Assembly (NCBI RefSeq): GCF_002878395.1
Contig: NC_061114.1
Span: forward strand, 168,800,883 to 168,864,882
Direction: 5' to 3'
Length of the DNA: 64,000 nucleotides
From: Capsicum annuum
Lineage: Eukaryota; Streptophyta; Magnoliopsida; Solanales; Solanaceae
Shown: in pieces, positions 58,695 through 64,000 of the stretch
How positions within the stretch are numbered: the first letter of the stretch is position 1
How the letters are laid out: each line of letters opens with the position of its first letter
The notes under the pieces: generated by a model
Database searches by the model: none
What the model was told of the DNA's origin: nothing
Seen by the model: only the letters and a program-made list of their open reading frames with translations
Translations under genes and position numbers: made by a program

Positions 58695-59438
58695 CCACCC
58701 CACATTTAAAGCCTTGTTCATCCTCGAACAACACTTTACTCTAAGAATCATAAGTTGAGGTGAATCTACACTTCTACTACAAGCAAGACACTCAAGATAG
58801 TACTACAAAGACTATATAGACTGCAAGTTTCTACACTAAGCATGTTACATACACAATTGAAAGTTCAAGAATACTACTTGAAAACATCCTAGCCTCACCA
58901 ATTGACTTACCAAGTTGGAAAAGTCATGCATATTTTTCAATAAAAGACATCCTAAATTCACCTAACTATTTTTAAACATGTTCCCTCACAACAAGAGTGT
59001 TACCCCATAATCACCCATATAAATGCAATTTATTACAAATTAGGTACAAGAATCAAATTACGCTCCCTCTCACAAAGAATTCACAAGTTACACAAGATGA
59101 ACCATAGGATTTTACTTGGTGTAATACTCTACTACTATTAGAATGATGAAGCTTAGGATCATATAGGTCTTTATGGAATGTAATATAGGCTAAGGAATGG
59201 GTAGGAACTATTCTGGCCAGTAATAGTGACTATCTTCCCTAAGCGCTTTAATACATCACACTTTTCATTCAATTCATCTCTAACAACCCATTTACACCCC
59301 TTCTATTCACCTATATCTTTTTTTCCCCATCTCATTAAGCTTATTCACATATGCTATGGTAGGGGGTATTGTCTATTAATTCATGATTCAATTTTACCCT
59401 TCTTCACACTCACTTTATGTTATGCACCCCTAAGATAG
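58695..59438 (-). other. 3' UTR of the minus-strand Tat-like element
   Basis: It begins with the polypurine tract and GTTCGAGGATGAACAAGGC. Further words (AGCCTATATTACATTCC, ATATGATCCTAAGC) match the 3' UTR class at 18,831-20,264. It is cut by a Tekay LTR at 59,439. No ORF of note. Confidence 0.5.
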
Positions 59439-61889
59439 TGTAACTCCCCAAAAATGAGTCCCTGGATGCTACATAGTGCTTTGGAATACAAGTAGTCCCG
59501 AGCTAACCCTGAACGACTTTTACTCATTCTGATGACTCTAATAAAGGTGATATAAACATGTGGTACACTAAAATACTAAAATATTGTCTGAACTGGACTG
59601 AGTTTAACTGCATAAAATGTTTGAAAGTACTTAACTAAGAAAAAATCTAAACAACTAACACTGAAAAGCTATAATGTATCTAATAGTCAGACAAGCCTCT
59701 AATGCTACACCTAAAGAGTCACTGGGACAGAACCCCAGATGACTCAAACTATCTGACATAACTGAATAGACTAATTTGGAAAGATGTAAACCTAAATAAT
59801 TAGGTCCCCAAACTATGAGGACTCACTACTGTTGGGTTGTAGATAGATATTCTCACGGTCAATCACGCTGCTGTAATTGAGCACCTGAACCTATATTATG
59901 AGACAATGTAGCACATAGACATATATGTGGAACAGTACTTTTGAAATGTATTAAGCATGTAGGGGTGAATGCATAAGTAGAAATAATATCTCAATGTTAT
60001 CAAAATCCATAAAATATGTATGCTAAATTTATATGACTCACATAAGCTGGAAAATCTGAAAAATGAAAAAAATCATAACCATGGATAGCAAAATATACTA
60101 CATAAATAAAGCTGTACTTTTACTCTTTCTTCTTGTTAAATAAGTAGGACTGAAGTCAAGTCCATTTCAAATCATTTAAGCTTAGTGTAAAGGGAATCGC
60201 CTTTGTATCTATAAACTAAAATCTGAAATCTCATAGCTAATGACTTATGCAAAATAATATCTGATTAAAATTGTGAGCCTTTACACTTAGTTTCGAAAAG
60301 TTTTTCTGTTGTTCTTTTCTATTACAATTACTCTGTTTTGTAGGGAATTCTTTTAAAAACTGTTATGTAAAACTTTGCTATTAGGGAGGTTCTTCTAACC
60401 GACATATACTATGTGATCTATCATAGTATCCAACATCTAGTTCCCTTATGGGAAAATCTCACGTTGGGGAGAGGTGTCATACTCTTGCCAGGGAGTATAA
60501 CATAATCTAAGTGATCACAATCTGTAGTTGTATCCATATACAAATGGAATATAATCTGAATTTGTACCTATGTTCGGTTCATAGTTTTGGGGAAGAAAGA
60601 TGTGCTAAACCCATACTTCTCCCTCGGTGCTAAATACAACTCCATTTAATTTGTATGCTCATTCTGTAGGAAATCCACTTTAAAACTACCATAAGGGTTT
60701 ACAATAAAAACCAGTTATCTACCCATTTACTTTAAACTATAATCTAAATATTGATCATAAATGTAATCAAAACTGTAAAGTGGATTCCATATCTTAACTG
60801 ACGATCAAAAGATCAAATCGTTTCTGAAAAATCTGAATGTAAACTAATCATGGGATGCTTTTAAAGGCATCATTTTCTAGAAATATCGATGCTCATACTT
60901 AGGGCTTAAAACTCATGATCAAACTCATGTCAAATTATCATAAAGCCAAGCTCAATAATCAAAATCTTGAAATTCTTGCATAATTCTAGTCAAGATAGTG
61001 AAATTTAATTTTCAATGTACATAAAATCATCTCACATACATAAACATGAAAAAGTAGAGAGGCAATTCTACTTTTAATCACTTGAAACATCAAAATCTTC
61101 AAATAATGATAATTGGGTATGAACCCTAAACTATAAATCATATAAATTTATATAAATTCAACTTTGAAACCTAGTTTTTTGGCACAAGGATGAAAGAGGA
61201 TCCATGTTCATAACCCTACATACCTTGCTTGACGAACTGAAAGTAAAAACTTAAACCTTTGACTCTCTAATGGTGTTCTTGAAGCTTCTTCTTGAAGTTC
61301 TTGAACCTGAAACTTTGGATTATAAGTTATCTTGGAGTAGGAGTTATGGGATTATTCTTGATTCTTGGAGCTTGGATTTTGTTCTTGGAGAAGAAAAAGA
61401 TGAATACTGAAGCATCTATGCTATTTGGGCCTAGAATTGTGTGTTTTTAGCAGATTTGGGAGAGGGTAAATGAATTAAATGCCCCCATAACCCATTATTT
61501 AACACACAAAAACTAGGCACCGATGCGATCAGCGATGCGTCATGTGACTCACTTTGATATAGTTACCTATGCGTCGTATTGTCTACATTGATGCAACCAT
61601 CAATGCGGCACGGCAATATTGCACCGAGGTTTTATTTTGCCCAACCAAAATGCCATAATCCTTCTTTAAAAATTTCAAAATTCACCTCGGAGGTACTATG
61701 GACTACCTTGATCATGAAATAACTTAGAAATTGACATTCCAACAATGGAAAGTTTGAGATTAAAGTCGTCAAAGTTTAGAGGCCAAAAGTGAGACTAAGA
61801 CTTCAACACTTAGCTAAAATTTCAGGTCCTAAGTCTCTAATGTACCTCTTTTAAGTTGAATTGAACTAAAAAGAATATGGGGTATTACA
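59439..61889 (-). repeat. 3' LTR of a minus-strand Tekay-type element (2,451 bp)
   Basis: The outer end is TGTAACTCCCC at 59,439 and the inner end GGTATTACA at 61,889. Same family as 27,889-30,318, with the same length. Confidence 0.85.
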
Positions 61890-61906
61890 ATATATCCCCC
61901 TTAAAA
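61890..61906 (-). other. polypurine tract of the minus-strand Tekay-type element
   Basis: The minus strand reads TTTTAAGGGGGATATAT directly before the LTR, preceded by the family phrase CATTTGAGGATGAATA. Confidence 0.75.
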
Positions 61907-62109
61907 TATTCATCCTCAAATGAGACTAGTCAAACTGATGATACTAGTGAATGGAGACTATAAACGGGCATGCACAAATGAATCCAAAAATGTATGACTA
62001 AATCTAAAACATAATGAGCTACTGAACCAATCTGTGAGTGCATTAATTGACCTAAAGATAACTATATGGTTGAAAATGAGACTGGAAATGAACTGAATTA
62101 AGGAAGATT
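61907..62109. other. 3' untranslated internal region of the Tekay-type element
   Basis: Non-coding. It separates the integrase stop from the polypurine tract, as in the element at 6,600-6,866. Confidence 0.5.
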
Positions 62110-62877
62110 GTTACCTTTGGCTGAATCTGAGTTTGTGGAGAAGAGGTAAGGGTACTTGGTTCGCATGTCTACTTCTGCTTTCCAAGTGGCACCCTCAACA
62201 GACTAATTTTTCCACAAAACTTTGACCAAGGGAGCTTTTTTTTTCCTTAGTCGGTGATCAAAAATTTCCATTGGAAGCTCTTCGTACGAGAGGCTATTCT
62301 GAATATATATATACTTTCTAGAAGAACTATAACATTTGAATCGTCCATGCACTTCTTCAATAAGGATACATGGAACACTAGGTGAAATAATGATAAATCT
62401 GCAGGTAGCTCAAGCTTATACTCTACCATCCCTACATAACTCAAAATCCTATAGGGGCCTACATACCAAGGACTAAGCGTCCCCTTTTTTCAAAATCTCT
62501 TCACCCCTTTCATGGGTGAAACCTTCAAATAAATAAGATCATGAACCTCAAACTCAAGATCTCTGCTTCTTACATCTACATAAGATGTTCGATGACCCTG
62601 AGCAGCTTTTAATCTCTCTCAAATCGACTGAACTTTCTCTATGGATTCAAATACCATAGATGACCCAATCAAAGCGGCCTTACCCACTTCGAACCAACCG
62701 ACGAGTGACCTACATGTTCGCCCATATAAAGCTTCAAATGGGGCCATCTGAATGCTAGAATGGTAACTGTTGATATAGTCAAACTCAATTAACGGCAAGT
62801 GGTCATCCCAATTTTCTTTGAAATTAAAAACACACACCCTCAACATATCTTCTAAGGTCTAAATGGTCCTCTCTGCT
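62110..62877 (-). pseudogene. integrase C-terminal half and chromodomain-like tail, minus-strand Tekay-type element
   Basis: The minus strand from about 62,870 reads LEDMLRVCVFNFKENWDDHL, DYINSYHSSIQMAPFEALYGR, CRSLVGWFEVGKAALIG (open stretch 62,619-62,846). Then YVDVRSRDLEFEV, a KVSPMKGVKRF segment, LELPADLSLFHLVFHVSLLKK (62,247-62,444) and a frame-broken chromodomain ending in DMRTKYPYLFSTNSDSA. The domain is interrupted at 62,878 by another LTR. It matches the + strand copy at 6,000-6,600. Confidence 0.85.
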
Positions 62878-64000
62878 TGTAACACCCCAATTTGCTAAAC
62901 CAGAAGGCTACACGGTGATCATGACCCCGAGGGACCACAAGCTAACCCATGACTGATATCTGTACTTGTATACTGCAAATCATGATATAATAATGCAGAA
63001 TATATGGAACTGTAAGGCCATAAGGTTCAACTGAATACAATCATGTGGGTTACAATACCCAAAATAACTCAATCTGAATGTAAATCTAAACATAAATCTG
63101 AAAGCTCCTAAACTGTCTGAATAAGGAGTTGAAGGAACATGTCTTCAACTAACTCCATAAAACTGAACTGAAGAAATAAATAAATGTATTAAATTATATT
63201 ATCCTCGAATTAATGAGGACTCACTGTGTCTCTGCGACTGGAATGCTACCGCTACTACTGGGTTGGAGCTCATGTCTCTGAACCTATAGTGTAACATGGA
63301 AAGAAAGCACAATAGTGCAAAGGAAGGTAGGCTGAACATAAAGGGTTTCATGCATAAACAACACTGACTGACTAATATGAACGTGGGAGTGCAAACACAC
63401 ATACATAGAAACTGGGACCATGAATACGTGATAGCATGACCTGTAAGCTAATACATAGTTTACTGATAACTGTCATGACTGCTACTAAAACTGATAACAT
63501 GGACGACTGTATCTGACATTCCTGTATAACTAAAATCTGAAGAACGCCTTGAGTTTTTTTACTAAGACTGATACTAAAACTGTTGGAAGTAGTGTTTAAC
63601 CGACATTCCCCATGTATGCCGTTATGGCAAAGATGGGGTCCAATCTCTGCCCCGACTGGATGGGTGTCAATAGCGTGCCATAGGTAAGGACAGCCTGTGA
63701 GTAACCCTTATCTGACGGGTACTCAATGAGAACGGTGGGAACTCTAAACTGATGGGTTTAGCCACCTCATCAACCCTGATATGATGGGTTAAGATTTCTC
63801 AACCTATGCTGGCTACGTAGTTCTGGAACACAAGGATTGCTACTAAGAATCACACCATGGACTGGCGGGTGAGTTCCCATCCTTGGGTTCACTCAGTGCT
63901 AACCTCTACTCCTATCTGGAGGGACTAGACATGAATAACTGACTGTACATGACTTAACCTTACTGAATTCCATTGACTAACGGAATGTTACTGATATCTA
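62878..64000 (-). repeat. Tekay-family LTR inserted in the previous element's integrase, runs out of window
   Basis: It starts TGTAACACCCC at 62,878 and follows the solo LTR at 13,680 closely (AGCTAACCCATGACTGATATCTGTAC; CTGTATCTGACA near 63,508). Whether it is a solo LTR or a whole element cannot be seen. The left candidate target 5-mer is CTGCT (62,873-62,877). Confidence 0.8.

Overview
This is a gene-poor, AT-rich piece of a plant nuclear genome, probably a dicot and most likely Solanaceae (inferred from the combination of long-LTR chromoviruses, Tat-like elements and a pararetrovirus integrant; not proven). I find no intact host gene, tRNA or rRNA. Almost all of the sequence is transposable elements nested in one another, with reading frames full of stops and shifts. 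The striking component is an endogenous pararetrovirus (Caulimoviridae) at 47,944-56,442.

Layout. 1-9,087: a Tekay/Del-type Ty3/gypsy chromovirus on the + strand (left LTR cut by the window edge), inserted in the integrase tail of a second gypsy element whose 3' LTR is 9,330-11,480. 11,481-21,836: a Tat-like element that keeps gag and protease but no RT or integrase, carrying a solo Tekay LTR (13,680-16,279, TSD GGGAG). 21,837-45,071: an older gypsy element ('gypsy-2') that can be followed across the gaps as PR, RT, RNase H, [solo LTR 23,986-26,356, TSD TAGCA], integrase, [3.3-kb minus-strand LTR 27,136-40,955, itself split by a full-length non-autonomous Tekay element 27,889-38,433 with TSD TAGCC, which contains another solo LTR 32,608-35,557], integrase, [solo Tat LTR 40,980-42,534, TSD ACCAT], integrase and chromodomain, then its 3' LTR with a Stowaway-like MITE. 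45,072-57,051: a minus-strand gypsy element of the same type ('gypsy-3'), whose integrase is split by the pararetrovirus. 57,052-59,438: 3' end of a minus-strand Tat-like element. 59,439-64,000: minus-strand Tekay LTR and integrase, cut by the LTR of another Tekay copy.

The pararetrovirus is one genome unit of about 8,440 bp plus a 59-bp terminal repeat that ends inside the initiator-tRNA-Met primer-binding site. Read in circular order from its promoter (TATA at 54,886), it has: a short leader ORF (55,000-55,083) whose stop lies 7 nt before a 318-nt hairpin (the ribosome-shunt layout); small ATGA-linked ORFs in two similar pairs; the primer-binding site; two more small ATGA-linked ORFs; a coiled-coil/zinc-finger coat protein; a 30K-type movement protein fused to a retropepsin-like domain with Asn in place of the catalytic Asp; a second, normal retropepsin with RT and RNase H; and a last ORF that overlaps the end of RNase H. 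A 5' splice site in the leader ORF and a TACTAAC-plus-CAG 3' splice site at the head of the last ORF are in the same phase. This predicts a ~6.7-kb splice like the one known for rice tungro bacilliform virus ORF IV. The copy is defective: nonsense and frameshift in the coat gene, frameshift, stop and a deletion in RT, and a frameshift in the last ORF.
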